From assembly GCA_963816775.1 (NCBI GenBank), contig CAWFLX010000029.1, positions 124,001 through 188,000 on the forward strand: DNA of 64,000 nucleotides, in the 5' to 3' direction. A program made the translations under genes and the position numbers. Of the stretch, positions 34,415 to 43,301 are shown in pieces. The DNA is from JAFAXD01 sp963816775. Lineage in GTDB: Bacteria; Pseudomonadota; Alphaproteobacteria; Rhizobiales; Xanthobacteraceae. Positions within the stretch are counted from its first letter, which is position 1; every line of letters begins with the position of its first letter. The notes beneath the pieces were generated by a model. That model searched no databases and was not told where the DNA came from. It was given only the letters and a program-made list of their open reading frames with translations.

Positions 34415-35436
34415 TTGAAAAGCTCCTTCGCCAATTGCAACAGCTGCTGCTCGCGCCGCCAGTCGCTGGTGCCCATCGGTTTCGCCGTGACGAGCGGGCG
34501 CAGATCATCCGGCACCTTGGCATCGACCGCGTCGACCACGGGGCCGAGGCCTTCCAGCGCAAAGATCAGCTGCGCCTCATCCGACAGCAGGAAATTGATG
34601 AACACCAGCGCGGCGTTCGGATGCGTCGTGTTCCTGATCATGGAGGCGACGAACTGCACGTAGGCCACGCCCTCGCTCGGAACGATCGCCTTGATGGGAA
34701 GCCCCTTGAGCGAGGAATAGTCATTGAACAGGAACGGGATGTAGATCGGATATTCGCCACGCGCGATGCGGCGCTCGGCTTCGCGCAGGTCGCGGGTGAA
34801 CACCGGCTTCTGCTCGGCGAGCTTTTTTAAAAAATCGACGCCGAGCCTGTCGTGCAGCGCGACGAACGCATTGAACCCGCCACCGAGCGCGCGCGGGTCG
34901 TCGGAGAGGATCTTGCCGCTCCATTTCGGGTTGAGGAGATCGATCCAGCTCTTGGGCTCGTCGGCCGGCGCGACGAGCTTGCTGTTGATCAGAATGCCGT
35001 ACTTGAGCACATAGACCGGCACCTGGGTGCCAGCCGGATTGTCGATCGTAATATCCGCGCGCACTCGCGTCCGGTTGGGAAACGCCCGCAGCGGTTGGAT
35101 CGAGCCTTCGTTGTTCTCGATCGACGTCGTCACGTTGTAGGAGGTGGTGAGCACGTCGCCGATCACGTGGCCCGCGATCTGCTCGGCGCGCATGCGCTCG
35201 CGGATCTCGCTGATGCGCAGATCGAGGAACTCGGTCGCAATGCCGGTCGACTTTTCAAATGCGCGCGCGACCGCCGCGGTGCTGGGCGAGCCGACAAGCC
35301 CGGAATAGAACGTCACCTTGCCCTCGGCCTTTGCTTTCGCGACGACTTTGTCCCATTGCGTGGCGTCCTGGGCGAGCGCGGCCGGCGATACAATGACGGC
35401 GAACGCGGCCAGCGCGAGAGCGATACGAAGTTGCAT
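34411..35436 (-). CDS. ABC-type (Fe3+/spermidine-like) extracellular solute-binding protein
   Basis: 341 residues. The signal peptide MQLRIALALAAFAVIVSPAA ends near ALAQD. The mature domain has AKAEGKVTFYSGLVGSPSTA, typical of family 1/6 iron- and polyamine-like binding proteins. ALVFINFLLSDEAQLIFALE is the common hinge-distal helix. No permease or ATPase gene is in this window, so it is an orphan receptor or uses a distant transporter. Given the adjacent monooxygenase and amidohydrolase, an organic nitrogen ligand is as plausible as iron. Confidence 0.82.
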   Translation of the reverse strand: MQLRIALALAAFAVIVSPAALAQDATQWDKVVAKAKAEGKVTFYSGLVGSPSTAAVARAFEKSTGIATEFLDLRISEIRERMRAEQIAGHVIGDVLTTSYNVTTSIENNEGSIQPLRAFPNRTRVRADITIDNPAGTQVPVYVLKYGILINSKLVAPADEPKSWIDLLNPKWSGKILSDDPRALGGGFNAFVALHDRLGVDFLKKLAEQKPVFTRDLREAERRIARGEYPIYIPFLFNDYSSLKGLPIKAIVPSEGVAYVQFVASMIRNTTHPNAALVFINFLLSDEAQLIFALEGLGPVVDAVDAKVPDDLRPLVTAKPMGTSDWRREQQLLQLAKELFK

Positions 35437-35466
35437 GCGTAAACCCGGCAAATGAAGGCGCGCACT

Positions 35467-35546
35467 GTAGGATGGGTTGAGCGTCAGCGAAACCCATCAT
35501 GATGCCGCGATGGGTTCCCGCATCAAGTGCGGATCACCTGTCCTAC
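35467..35546. repeat. REP doublet, supplies the stop codon of the histidine kinase gene
   Basis: GTAGGATGGGTTGAGC...GAAACCCATC on the left; GATGGGTTCCCGCATCAAGT...TCCTAC on the right. On the minus strand the right foot GTAG (35543-35546) contains the TAG stop of the kinase gene. Confidence 0.85.
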
Positions 35547-37021
35547 GCCCGCGCTTCCTTGCGCCAGCTTCGCAGGTCGACGGCGCGATCCGGAATGGTG
35601 AAGCGGAAGGTCGCCCCGATAGTGCCGTCGACGAGCTTGATCTCGCCGTCATGCGCGCGCACGAGCTCGGCCGCGATCGCAAGTCCGAGGCCGGTGCCAC
35701 CGGTGCGGGTCGCAGCCTGGAACGGCTCGAACAGATGGGCGCGTGCCCTCGGGGACAATCCGGGTCCGGTGTCGGAAACCTCGATCATCGCCACCGCGCC
35801 TTCGCGCCGGCCGGTGACACGCACCTGATCGCGCGCCGGATCGTTGGGCGCGCGGCTCTCCAGCGCCTGGATCGCGTTGCGGGCGAGATTGAGCAGAACA
35901 CGCAACAGCTGGTCGTAGTCGGCGTCGACCACCAACCCGCGCTCGACCGCGCTGATCCAGCCGATCGCGTCGGTGAGCCCGAGCGTTTCGCGCACTTCCA
36001 TGACCAACGCCTCGAGCGCGACCGGCCGGCGATCGGGCGGCGCCTCCTGGGCGCGGCCATAGGAGAGCGTCGACTGGCAGAACGCGATGGCACGCTCCAA
36101 CGCCCGCATTAGCTTGGGGGCAAATTGCTGCACCTTGGGGTCGGGAAGATCGGCGAGCCGGTCGGAGAACAGCTGCGCCGACGACAACAGGTTGCGCAGG
36201 TCGTGATTGATCTTCGACACCGCGAGGCCAAGCGCAGCCAGGTGGCTCTTTTCGTGCAGCATCGAGACGAGGTCGTGCTGCATGGTGGAGAGTTCGCGCT
36301 GCGCAACCCCGATCTCGTCGCTGCGGCGCGAGGGCGCGATGATCCGGCCGGGCGCTTCCGGGTCGCGCCGGAATTGCGTCATGTTGGCGGTGATACGGTG
36401 CATCGGCCGCACGAACAGGAATAGCAGCGAGAGGTAGACGAGCGCCGCGGTGATCACCGAGATCACCAGCGACAGCAGCAGGATATTGCGTGAATAACCG
36501 AGCATCGCTGCGCGCAGCGGCCCTTCCTCGACCACGATCTCCACGAACTGGCCGCCGCGCGGCGCCGGGCCGACCGCGCGCACCAGATCGCTGCTCTTGC
36601 TCATGAACAACGTCTGGAACGCCTCGATGATCGCTTTGAGCGGCTTGATGCTGCGCACGTCGACGGTCTGGTCGACCTCGGCGGAGATGTTGCTCGTGAC
36701 CAGCAGACGGCGCTGCTGATCGGTCTTCATCACCACCGACTTCGCGCCGATGCTGTCGAGGATCTGCTGCGCCAGGCTTTCGGGCACCATGCCGCTCGGC
36801 GCCGCGTCGAGCACGAGCGCGGCGGTGTGCGCGGACGCCAGCCGGTCTTGCAGCCACATGATGCGGAAGTTCGCGATCGACGGGACATAGATCAGCACTT
36901 CGGCGATCATCACGAACGCCGTCGTCAGCAGCAGGAGCTTGCCCGAGAGGCCGAGCCCGCGATGCCACCGGCCCTTCTTGCGGCCCTCCTCGGGCTCCGC
37001 GTTGGTCTTGGTTTCGCTCAT
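35543..37021 (-). CDS. membrane-bound sensor histidine kinase
   Basis: 492 residues. TM1 is at ~27-45 and TM2 at ~182-205, bounding a periplasmic sensor of about 135 residues; a HAMP-like linker follows. The H-box is KINHDLRNLL, the N-box LLNLARNAIQAL, with DTGPGLSP and GGTGLGLAIAAELV for ATP binding. The H-box HDLRN variant is typical of the HPK4-like group. No response regulator gene is adjacent, so the partner is elsewhere. GC-rich coding is continuous, with no break. Confidence 0.88.
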   Translation of the reverse strand: MSETKTNAEPEEGRKKGRWHRGLGLSGKLLLLTTAFVMIAEVLIYVPSIANFRIMWLQDRLASAHTAALVLDAAPSGMVPESLAQQILDSIGAKSVVMKTDQQRRLLVTSNISAEVDQTVDVRSIKPLKAIIEAFQTLFMSKSSDLVRAVGPAPRGGQFVEIVVEEGPLRAAMLGYSRNILLLSLVISVITAALVYLSLLFLFVRPMHRITANMTQFRRDPEAPGRIIAPSRRSDEIGVAQRELSTMQHDLVSMLHEKSHLAALGLAVSKINHDLRNLLSSAQLFSDRLADLPDPKVQQFAPKLMRALERAIAFCQSTLSYGRAQEAPPDRRPVALEALVMEVRETLGLTDAIGWISAVERGLVVDADYDQLLRVLLNLARNAIQALESRAPNDPARDQVRVTGRREGAVAMIEVSDTGPGLSPRARAHLFEPFQAATRTGGTGLGLAIAAELVRAHDGEIKLVDGTIGATFRFTIPDRAVDLRSWRKEARA

Positions 37022-37039
37022 ATCTGCAAGTGCTTAACC

Positions 37040-38452
37040 CTAGCCCAGGCGACGCAGCCAGCCGATGATGCGCCGCACCATCGGGCTGGTCAAACTGGGG
37101 GTGAAGTGGCTCATTGCCGCACGCTTTCCGATCTCGGCGAGCGTCGGGTACGGGACGATAAACCCGGCCAGCGCCCGAATATTCAGCCGTTGGGTGATCG
37201 CGAGCGTGAAGATCGAGATGAGCTCGCCCGCGTCCCGGCCGACGATGGTGGCGCCGAGGATGCGCCCGCGCCGGTTGGTCACTACCTTGATGTGCCCGCC
37301 GGATGCGCGTTCGATCCGGGCGCGGTCGTTTTCATGATAGGGCCAGCGCAGGATGCGGACCGCGTGCCCGGCTCGGCGTGCCTGATCTTCCGTCAAGCCG
37401 ACCTGTGCCAGTTCGGGGTCCGTGTAGGTCACCCACGGGATCGCATCATATCTGATTCGGGCAGGCAGCCGGAACAAGGCGTGCCGGATTACGATACCCG
37501 CGTGGTCATTGGCGACATGGGTGAACTGCAATCCGCCGATGACGTCGCCGATCGCATAGATGTGCTTGTTGGTCGTGCGCAGGTGTCGATCGACCGTGAT
37601 GCCGTGCGGCGTGGTCGCAACGCCGGCGCGCTCGAGCCCGAGGCCTTCGATCGTGGGCGTGCGGCCGGCCGCGATCAGGAGGTGGCTGCCTTCGATCACC
37701 TCGCCGCCGCTCAAGGTGACCTGAATAGTCGAGGCGCCGGCGACCTTCACCAACCTGACGCCGGAGCGGAAAACCACGCCGTCGCGCTCGAGCGCGGCGA
37801 GAACAACCGCGGCGCATTCCGGATCGTCCTTGCCGAGCGGGGTCGCCGCTTCGATCACGGTCACGGTGCTGCCGAGCCGGCGGAACGCTTGCGCGAGTTC
37901 GACCCCGACCGGACCGCCGCCGACGATCAAGAGGTGCTCGGGCTGCAGCGCAAGATCGAAAATCGTCTCGTTGGTGAAGAATGGCGTCTGGGCGATCCCG
38001 GGAATCCGCGGAACGGATGGCGTCGAACCGGTCGCGATCACGAAGCGCCGCGCCTTGATGGTGAACCGGTCGTCAACCGTGACGGTCTCGCGATCGGCGA
38101 ATTGCGCGCTCCCGGCGACCACGCGCACGCCAAGCCCGGTGAAGCGCGCCGCGGAATCGTTGGGGGCAAGCGCTGCAATCGTGTCGCGGACGTGCTGGGC
38201 CACCGCGGGAAAATCCACGCGGACCGCTGCGGCGTTCACGCCCAAATCCGAGGCCGTGCGCATGTCAGCGACGCGACGGGCGGCAGCGAGCAGGGCTTTC
38301 GAGGGGACGCAGCCGTAGTTGAGGCAGTCGCCACCCATGCGGCCCTTCTCGATCAACACGACCGGAACGCCAAACGCGGCAGCGGCCGCCGCGACCGAAA
38401 GGCCGCCGGCGCCCGCGCCGATCACGCATAGGTCAGGCCGCAGCTCGTCCAT
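37040..38452 (-). CDS. FAD-dependent pyridine nucleotide-disulfide oxidoreductase, MerA/Lpd-like
   Basis: 470 residues. The FAD motif CVIGAGAGGLSVAAAAA is at the N-terminus and the redox disulfide in GGDCLNYGCVPSKA. The NAD(P) motif LLIVGGGPVGVELA and central AIGDVIGG follow. The C-terminal dimer region has YPTLAE where dihydrolipoamide dehydrogenases have HPTxSE, so the catalytic His is replaced by Tyr. This argues against lipoamide dehydrogenase and toward a MerA-like or other reductase. No N-terminal metal-binding domain and no C-terminal Cys pair are visible. The TVP38 gene lies just upstream on the same strand, a frequent association. Confidence 0.85.
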   Translation of the reverse strand: MDELRPDLCVIGAGAGGLSVAAAAAAFGVPVVLIEKGRMGGDCLNYGCVPSKALLAAARRVADMRTASDLGVNAAAVRVDFPAVAQHVRDTIAALAPNDSAARFTGLGVRVVAGSAQFADRETVTVDDRFTIKARRFVIATGSTPSVPRIPGIAQTPFFTNETIFDLALQPEHLLIVGGGPVGVELAQAFRRLGSTVTVIEAATPLGKDDPECAAVVLAALERDGVVFRSGVRLVKVAGASTIQVTLSGGEVIEGSHLLIAAGRTPTIEGLGLERAGVATTPHGITVDRHLRTTNKHIYAIGDVIGGLQFTHVANDHAGIVIRHALFRLPARIRYDAIPWVTYTDPELAQVGLTEDQARRAGHAVRILRWPYHENDRARIERASGGHIKVVTNRRGRILGATIVGRDAGELISIFTLAITQRLNIRALAGFIVPYPTLAEIGKRAAMSHFTPSLTSPMVRRIIGWLRRLG

Positions 38453-38486
38453 GAGGAACGCCGATCGAGGCTGGTGCGTTCACGGG

Positions 38487-39326
38487 TCAGTCCGATTCAC
38501 AGCCCGTGCCGCGAGATGCCTTCACGTACTTGACCACCACCGGGAGGAGGGCGAACAGGCCGAGGATGATGAATGCAATCACGACCCGCGGCGTTGCCAG
38601 CGCGTAAACGTCGAAGTCAAGCCGGCAATCCGCGTGACCGGCGGCTAGGCACGCCTGATAGGCGGCCTTGCGGGCGTAGATCATGCTGTCGAGGCCTGAT
38701 CCGAAAAATGCGAACGCGAAACTGCCCGGGATGATGCCCAGCGCAGTCGCGGCGACGAATGGCGGAAGCCGAACGCCGGCGAGCGCCGGCACCAGATTAA
38801 CGAGCCAGAACGGAAACAGCGGCACCAAGCGGAGGAACAGCAGATAGCAGAAGGCGTCCTCGCGAAAACCGGCCGCGACCTTGGCAAGCCGCGGGCCGGC
38901 GCGGCGGATCAGGATCTCGCCGACCGCGCCGCGCGCGATGAGGAAGATGATGGTGCCCCCGACCGTTGCACCCGCGATGGCGCCGAGCGCGCCCACGAGC
39001 GTGCCGAACAGGACGCCGCCCGCGACCGTGAGAACCATCGCGCCCGGGATCGACAGCATCACGACCACGATGTAGAGGCCCACATAGGCCGCAAACGCCG
39101 TGATCTCATGCTCGGCCACGAGCTTCTCGATGGCGGCGTGGTGTCGCACCAGAGATTCGAACGACAGCTCGCGGTAAAGGCCCGAGCCGAACACGACCGC
39201 AATCGCGGCCACCACGATGATGACCGGCCACAGCCGCCGAAAGCCGTAGGGACGGACCAGCGTCTCGGCGTCTGGGCGGGTTTCGGCGGGCACTGACATC
39301 AACTCGATCCGGTCGGTAGCGTTCAT
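38487..39326 (-). CDS. TVP38/TMEM64-family (SNARE-associated/DedA-like) membrane protein
   Basis: 279 residues with about six hydrophobic segments. The signature LSIPGAMVLTVAGGVLFGTL and the second reentrant LLFLRLVPLFPFWLVNLVPA are characteristic of the VTT domain. A Cys-containing loop (YQACLAAGHADC) lies before the last TM. It is upstream of the MerA-like flavoprotein gene by 34 bp, so both are likely co-expressed. An ATG at 39299 is an alternative start. The role is probably lipid or small-molecule flux. Confidence 0.85.
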   Translation of the reverse strand: MNATDRIELMSVPAETRPDAETLVRPYGFRRLWPVIIVVAAIAVVFGSGLYRELSFESLVRHHAAIEKLVAEHEITAFAAYVGLYIVVVMLSIPGAMVLTVAGGVLFGTLVGALGAIAGATVGGTIIFLIARGAVGEILIRRAGPRLAKVAAGFREDAFCYLLFLRLVPLFPFWLVNLVPALAGVRLPPFVAATALGIIPGSFAFAFFGSGLDSMIYARKAAYQACLAAGHADCRLDFDVYALATPRVVIAFIILGLFALLPVVVKYVKASRGTGCESD

Positions 39327-39456
39327 TTATACAGGACAAGGCCCGCGGCGGAGCCGATATCACCGCCAATTGACCCGGCTTTGGGTGATCTCTCTCAGAA
39401 GTGAACGTCTTGCGAACATCTGCGCTGATCCTACATGGCGAGGGATCGGCGCCGGG

Positions 39457-39620
39457 CTAGTGTCCCGATTCCGAAGTTCGCCAACACCTTGCAGCACGCT
39501 CGACGCGAACTTCGGAATCGCAAGGACACTAGCAACTCTATGATTCTAGTGCCCCTTTGAACCCGAAGTTCGCATTCGGACTCGCGGCGGGATGTGTGCG
39601 AACTTCGGGTTCGGGGCACG
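39457..39620. repeat. CTAG-bounded twin-hairpin element, copy B
   Basis: Hairpin 1 runs from CTAG at 39457 to CTAG at 39529-39532, with arms GATTCCGAAGTTCGC / GCGAACTTCGGAATC. The spacer is CAACTCTATGATT (39533-39545). Hairpin 2 starts with CTAG at 39546, with arms GAACCCGAAGTTCGCA / TGTGCGAACTTCGGGTTC. The outer right foot is degenerate (CACG instead of CTAG). It sits immediately upstream of the rpmH promoter. Confidence 0.82.
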
Positions 39621-39635
39621 CGGATTGGCCAGCAA

Positions 39636-39664
39636 TTGACGAGCTTTCGACCCTCCCGTATAAG
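39636..39664 (+). promoter_or_regulatory. sigma-70-type promoter of the rpmH-rnpA-yidC operon
   Basis: TTGACG (39636-39641), a 17-bp spacer, then TATAAG (39659-39664). It is a near-consensus housekeeping promoter about 108 bp before the rpmH start. No other start or repeat intervenes. Confidence 0.75.
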
Positions 39665-39771
39665 CCCCGGCGATCCCAGCAGTGCGGACCGGATGCGGCG
39701 TGCGCCACCCTCCGTGACCGCGTTTTACATTTACACTGCCTCGTTTTTCCTGAGAGGAACGGAGAAAGCCC

Positions 39772-39906
39772 GTGAAGCGGACCTATCAACCCAGCAAGCT
39801 GGTGCGCAAGCGGCGTCACGGCTTTCGCGCCCGCATGGCGACCAAGGGCGGCCGCAAGGTGATCAATGCGCGTCGCGCCCGTGGCCGCAAACGCCTGTCC
39901 GCCTGA
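39772..39906 (+). CDS. rpmH: 50S ribosomal protein L34
   Basis: 44 residues, GTG start with GGAG upstream. MKRTYQPSKLVRKRRHGFRA is the invariant L34 opening; the sequence ends GRKRLSA. It is a highly basic protein of the large subunit. First gene of the conserved rpmH-rnpA-yidC block; only 5 bp separate it from rnpA. Confidence 0.97.
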   Translation: MKRTYQPSKLVRKRRHGFRARMATKGGRKVINARRARGRKRLSA

Positions 39907-39911
39907 TTTTC

Positions 39912-40292
39912 ATGACGCCGCCCTTGCACAGGCTGCGGCAGCGGGCGGATTTCATCGCAACGGCATCCGGCGCCAAGGCACACGGCACCGGCTTCGTGTT
40001 GCAGTCGCGTGAGCGACGCGATCAGGCGCCGCCGCGCGTCGGCTACACGGTGTCGAAGAAGGTCGGTAATGCGGTCGAGCGCAATCGGGTACGGCGACGG
40101 CTGCGGGAGGTCGTGAGGTTGGCGGGCGCGGACGACATGCAAGCGGGTCGCGACTACGTGCTGGTCGGTCGCCGCGCCGCGCTCGGTCTGGGGTTTGAAC
40201 GGTTGATTGACGAGATGTCCGGCGCGCTTGCCCGTGTGCATGGCGCGCCGCAGCGGCTGCCGCGCAGCGAGCGTGGGCGCGAGGCAAAGTAG
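39912..40292 (+). CDS. rnpA: ribonuclease P protein component
   Basis: 126 residues. The protein subunit assists the RNase P RNA in 5' maturation of tRNAs. The RNR box is recognised in KKVGNAVERNRVRRRLRE, with the N-terminal LHRLRQRADFIATASGA and a central RVGYTVSKKVG. Start at MTPPLHRL, 5 bp after rpmH; the much longer open frame upstream is not real. The gene is 6 bp before yidC. Confidence 0.95.
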   Translation: MTPPLHRLRQRADFIATASGAKAHGTGFVLQSRERRDQAPPRVGYTVSKKVGNAVERNRVRRRLREVVRLAGADDMQAGRDYVLVGRRAALGLGFERLIDEMSGALARVHGAPQRLPRSERGREAK

Positions 40293-40298
40293 AAAACG

Positions 40299-42140
40299 AT
40301 GCAGGATCAGAAAAACACCATCCTGGCCATTGTGCTGTCGGCAATCGTGTTGATTGCCTGGCAGTATTTCTTTGCGACCCCGCAGGCCAACAAGCAGCGG
40401 CAGCTCGCCGAGCAGCAGCGGCTGGAGCAGAGCCAGACGCCGCCCGCCGCGCCGGCCGGAAGTCCGGGCGCGCAGCCGTCCAGCATTCCGCTCGCGCCGG
40501 GCCAGGTTGGCACTGCCGCGACGCCGATCGCGCGCGAAAAGGTGATCGCGCAGAGCCCGCGCGTCGAAATCGATACACCGAGCGTGAAGGGTTCGATCGC
40601 GCTCAAGGGCGCCCGGCTCGACGATCTCGCGCTGGTCAAATATCGCGAGACCGTCGATCCGAAATCGCCGGCGATTGTGTTGCTGGCACCGTCCGGGACC
40701 GCCGAGCCGTTCTATGCGGAGTTCGGGTGGGTCGGTGCGCCTGGCACCAACGTCAAGGCGCCGAATGCCGATACCGAATGGCGGCAGGAGGGTTCGGGCG
40801 CGCTCGAGGTCGGCCACCCGATCACGCTTGTCTACGACAACGGCGAGGGGCTCGAGTTCCGCCGCACCATCGCGGTCGACGACAAATATCTGTTCACCTT
40901 GAAGGACAGCGTGCGCAACACCGGCGCGGCGCCGGTCACGCTTTTTCCTTATGCGCTGATCTCACGCCACGGCACCCCAAAGACGCTCGGTTACTACATC
41001 CTGCATGAAGGCTTCATCGGGGTCATGGGCGACCAGGGCCTGCAGGAAGTGTCCTACAAGACCGTCGAAGACAAGAAGCTGATCGCCTTCAACGTCACCA
41101 ATGCTTGGCTTGGCATCACCGACAAGTACTGGGCGGCGACGCTTCTGCCACAGACGGACGCCCGGCTTGACGCCCATTTTCGCGCAGACCAACTCGGCAG
41201 CATCAAGACCTACCAGACCGATTACCTGCTTGACGCGCGCACCGTCCAGCCCGGCGGCACCGCCAGCGCGGATGCCCGGCTGTTCGCGGGCGCCAAGGAA
41301 GTGTCGGTCGTCAACGACTACAACGACGGGCTGCGTCTCAACCTGTTCGATCGCCTGATCGACTGGGGCTGGTTCTATTTCATCACCAAGCCGATGTTCT
41401 GGGCGCTCGATTCGATCTACAAGCTGGTCGGCAATTTCGGCATCGCGATCCTGATCGTCACCGTCATCATCAAGCTGATCTTCTTCCCGCTCGCCAACAA
41501 GTCCTACGCCTCGATGGCGAAGATGAAGACGCTGCAGCCGAAGATGCAGGCGCTGCGCGAGCGCTATCCGGACGACAAGGTCAAGCAGCAGCAGGAGCTG
41601 ATGGAGCTCTACAAGACCGAGAAGATCAATCCGGTGGCGGGCTGCCTGCCGATCCTGATTCAGATTCCGGTGTTCTTCTCGCTCTACAAGGTGCTGTTCG
41701 TCACCATCGAGATGCGGCACGCGCCGTTCTACGGCTGGATCAAGGATCTGTCCGCGCCCGACCCAACCACGATCTTCAACCTGTTCGGGCTCATTCCGTG
41801 GGATCCTTCGCACGTGCCGATGCTGGGCGCCTACATGATGGTGGGCGCGTGGCCGCTCATCATGGGGGTCACCATGTGGGCGCAGATGAAGCTCAATCCG
41901 CCGCCGCCCGATCCGGCCCAGAAAATGATCTTCGACTGGATGCCGCTGATCTTCACCTTCATGCTGGCGAGCTTCTCGGCCGGACTCGTGATCTACTGGG
42001 CCTGGAACAACACGCTCTCGGTGCTCCAGCAATCGGTGATCATGAACCGGCATGGCGCCAAGGTCGAACTGTTCGACAATTTCAAGTCGATCGGCCGGAA
42101 GCTCAAGGATTTGTTCAACAAGCGTCCGCCGGTGGTGTAG
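40299..42140 (+). CDS. yidC: membrane protein insertase YidC/Oxa1
   Basis: 613 residues. N-terminal TM (ILAIVLSAIVLIAWQYFFA), a Gln/Pro-rich linker, and a periplasmic beta-sandwich domain to about residue 355. The conserved five-TM insertase core follows: NFGIAILIVTVIIKLIFFPL, a cytoplasmic helical hairpin (MKTLQPKMQALRERYPDDKV) and a second core segment NPVAGCLPILIQIPVFFSLY. It inserts and folds inner-membrane proteins alone or with SecYEG. The full-length Gram-negative form is encoded. Confidence 0.97.
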   Translation: MQDQKNTILAIVLSAIVLIAWQYFFATPQANKQRQLAEQQRLEQSQTPPAAPAGSPGAQPSSIPLAPGQVGTAATPIAREKVIAQSPRVEIDTPSVKGSIALKGARLDDLALVKYRETVDPKSPAIVLLAPSGTAEPFYAEFGWVGAPGTNVKAPNADTEWRQEGSGALEVGHPITLVYDNGEGLEFRRTIAVDDKYLFTLKDSVRNTGAAPVTLFPYALISRHGTPKTLGYYILHEGFIGVMGDQGLQEVSYKTVEDKKLIAFNVTNAWLGITDKYWAATLLPQTDARLDAHFRADQLGSIKTYQTDYLLDARTVQPGGTASADARLFAGAKEVSVVNDYNDGLRLNLFDRLIDWGWFYFITKPMFWALDSIYKLVGNFGIAILIVTVIIKLIFFPLANKSYASMAKMKTLQPKMQALRERYPDDKVKQQQELMELYKTEKINPVAGCLPILIQIPVFFSLYKVLFVTIEMRHAPFYGWIKDLSAPDPTTIFNLFGLIPWDPSHVPMLGAYMMVGAWPLIMGVTMWAQMKLNPPPPDPAQKMIFDWMPLIFTFMLASFSAGLVIYWAWNNTLSVLQQSVIMNRHGAKVELFDNFKSIGRKLKDLFNKRPPVV

Positions 42141-42166
42141 CGGCGGGGTTTGTTCCCGACATCGCC

Positions 42167-42203
42167 GTAGGATGGGTTGAGCGTTCGCGAAACCGATCGC
42201 GAC
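42167..42203. repeat. single GTAG-footed REP hairpin
   Basis: GTAGGATGGGTTGAGCGTTC with complement GCGAAACCGATC, lacking the inverted partner found elsewhere. It lies between yidC and the DUF1330 gene. Confidence 0.7.
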
Positions 42204-42218
42204 TGGGCGAGGTACCTG

Positions 42219-42515
42219 ATGCCAGCCTACGTAATCTCCGACGTTGAGTTCCTGGATCCGGCAGCGGTCGAGCGATATCGAGCCTTGGCCCAGGCCGCGA
42301 TCGCGAAATACGGCGGCCGCTATCTCGCACGCGGGGGCGCGGTCGAACCGGTCGAAGGCGACTGGGCGCCGGAGCGCATCATCATTCTCGAGTTCGCCAG
42401 CATGGAGCGTGCGCGCGAGTGGTATCGCTCGCCCGAGTATGCCGAAGCCCTGAAGGTGCGGGCGACCGCGCTCGACCGAAACCTGATCTTCGTCGACGGC
42501 GTGCGGCCCGGCTGA
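42219..42515 (+). CDS. DUF1330-family protein
   Basis: 98 residues with a dimeric alpha-beta barrel fold. MPAYVISDVEFLDPAAVERY, then the conserved KYGGRYLARGGAVEPVEGDW and a helix MERAREWYRSPEYAEALKVR. This is the standard DUF1330 layout; the function is unknown. Start at the ATG 14 codons inside the longer open frame, because upstream sequence is repeat-derived. It is 6 bp before engB. Confidence 0.87.
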   Translation: MPAYVISDVEFLDPAAVERYRALAQAAIAKYGGRYLARGGAVEPVEGDWAPERIIILEFASMERAREWYRSPEYAEALKVRATALDRNLIFVDGVRPG

Positions 42516-42521
42516 GCCGGC

Positions 42522-43208
42522 ATGCCGATCCATTCCATGTCTCCCTCCGACTTTACGGCCAAGGAAATCGAAGCCGGGCGAAAGTTGTTCGCGGCGGACT
42601 GGCAATTCAGGACCGCCGCAGCTTCGCTCGCGTCGCTGCCGCCGATGAGCGGGCTCGAAGTCGCATTCGCCGGCCGCTCCAACGTCGGCAAGTCAAGCCT
42701 GATCAACGCGCTCGTCGGCCAGAACGCGCTTGCGCGCACGTCGCATACGCCGGGGCGCACGCAGGAATTGATCTTCTTTGCGGCGGATGGGCGGCTCGCG
42801 CTCACCGACATGCCGGGCTACGGCTATGCGAAGGCGCCGAAAACCAAGGTTGCGGCGTGGACGGCGCTGATCCACGATTATCTGCGCGGCCGCGCCTGCC
42901 TCGCGCGCGTCTATGTTCTGATCGATGCCCGCCACGGCATCAAATCCGCCGACGAGGAGATTCTGCGCACCCTGGACGAGGCCGCGGTGAGCTATCAGGT
43001 TGCATTGACCAAGGCCGATGAGGTGAAGGCCGCCGAGCTCGCCGAGCGCGTTGAGGCCACGCAGGCGGCGATCCGGCAGCGTCCGGCGGCATTTCCGGAT
43101 GTGCTGGTGACGTCCGCGCATACCGGCGCCGGTGTGCCGGAACTGCGCGCCGCGATTGCGCGCCTGCTGGCGGAAAGGGCCCTTTCGCCCCGGCGCCGGC
43201 CAAGCTAA
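42522..43208 (+). CDS. engB: GTP-binding protein EngB/YsxC
   Basis: 228-residue essential GTPase for 50S ribosome assembly. G1 is GRSNVGKSSLINALV, switch region ARTSHTPGRTQ, G3 DMPGYGYAKAP, G4 LTKADEV, G5 VTSAHTG. It occupies its usual position after yidC and before argB in this order. A palindromic element follows the stop. Confidence 0.96.
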   Translation: MPIHSMSPSDFTAKEIEAGRKLFAADWQFRTAAASLASLPPMSGLEVAFAGRSNVGKSSLINALVGQNALARTSHTPGRTQELIFFAADGRLALTDMPGYGYAKAPKTKVAAWTALIHDYLRGRACLARVYVLIDARHGIKSADEEILRTLDEAAVSYQVALTKADEVKAAELAERVEATQAAIRQRPAAFPDVLVTSAHTGAGVPELRAAIARLLAERALSPRRRPS

Positions 43209-43226
43209 AACGCCGACCGAAGCCCA

Positions 43227-43275
43227 AGAGCATTTTCCGCACCGGTGGACCCGGTCTTCCGCAGAAAATGCGACA
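43227..43275. repeat. GAGCATTTTCCG-type extragenic palindrome
   Basis: GAGCATTTTCCGCACCGG on the left is complemented by CCGCAGAAAATGCG on the right, around a GTGGACCCGGTC loop. It is a dispersed palindrome type well known in Rhizobiales intergenic DNA. It may fold in the argB leader. Confidence 0.75.
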
Positions 43276-43301
43276 AGGAAGAAGCCATCAAGGATCATCT
43301 C

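Noticed and set aside
43227..43275. Riboswitch or arginine-responsive leader before argB
   Set aside because: The hairpin matches a common dispersed extragenic palindrome of Rhizobiales rather than a known riboswitch fold.
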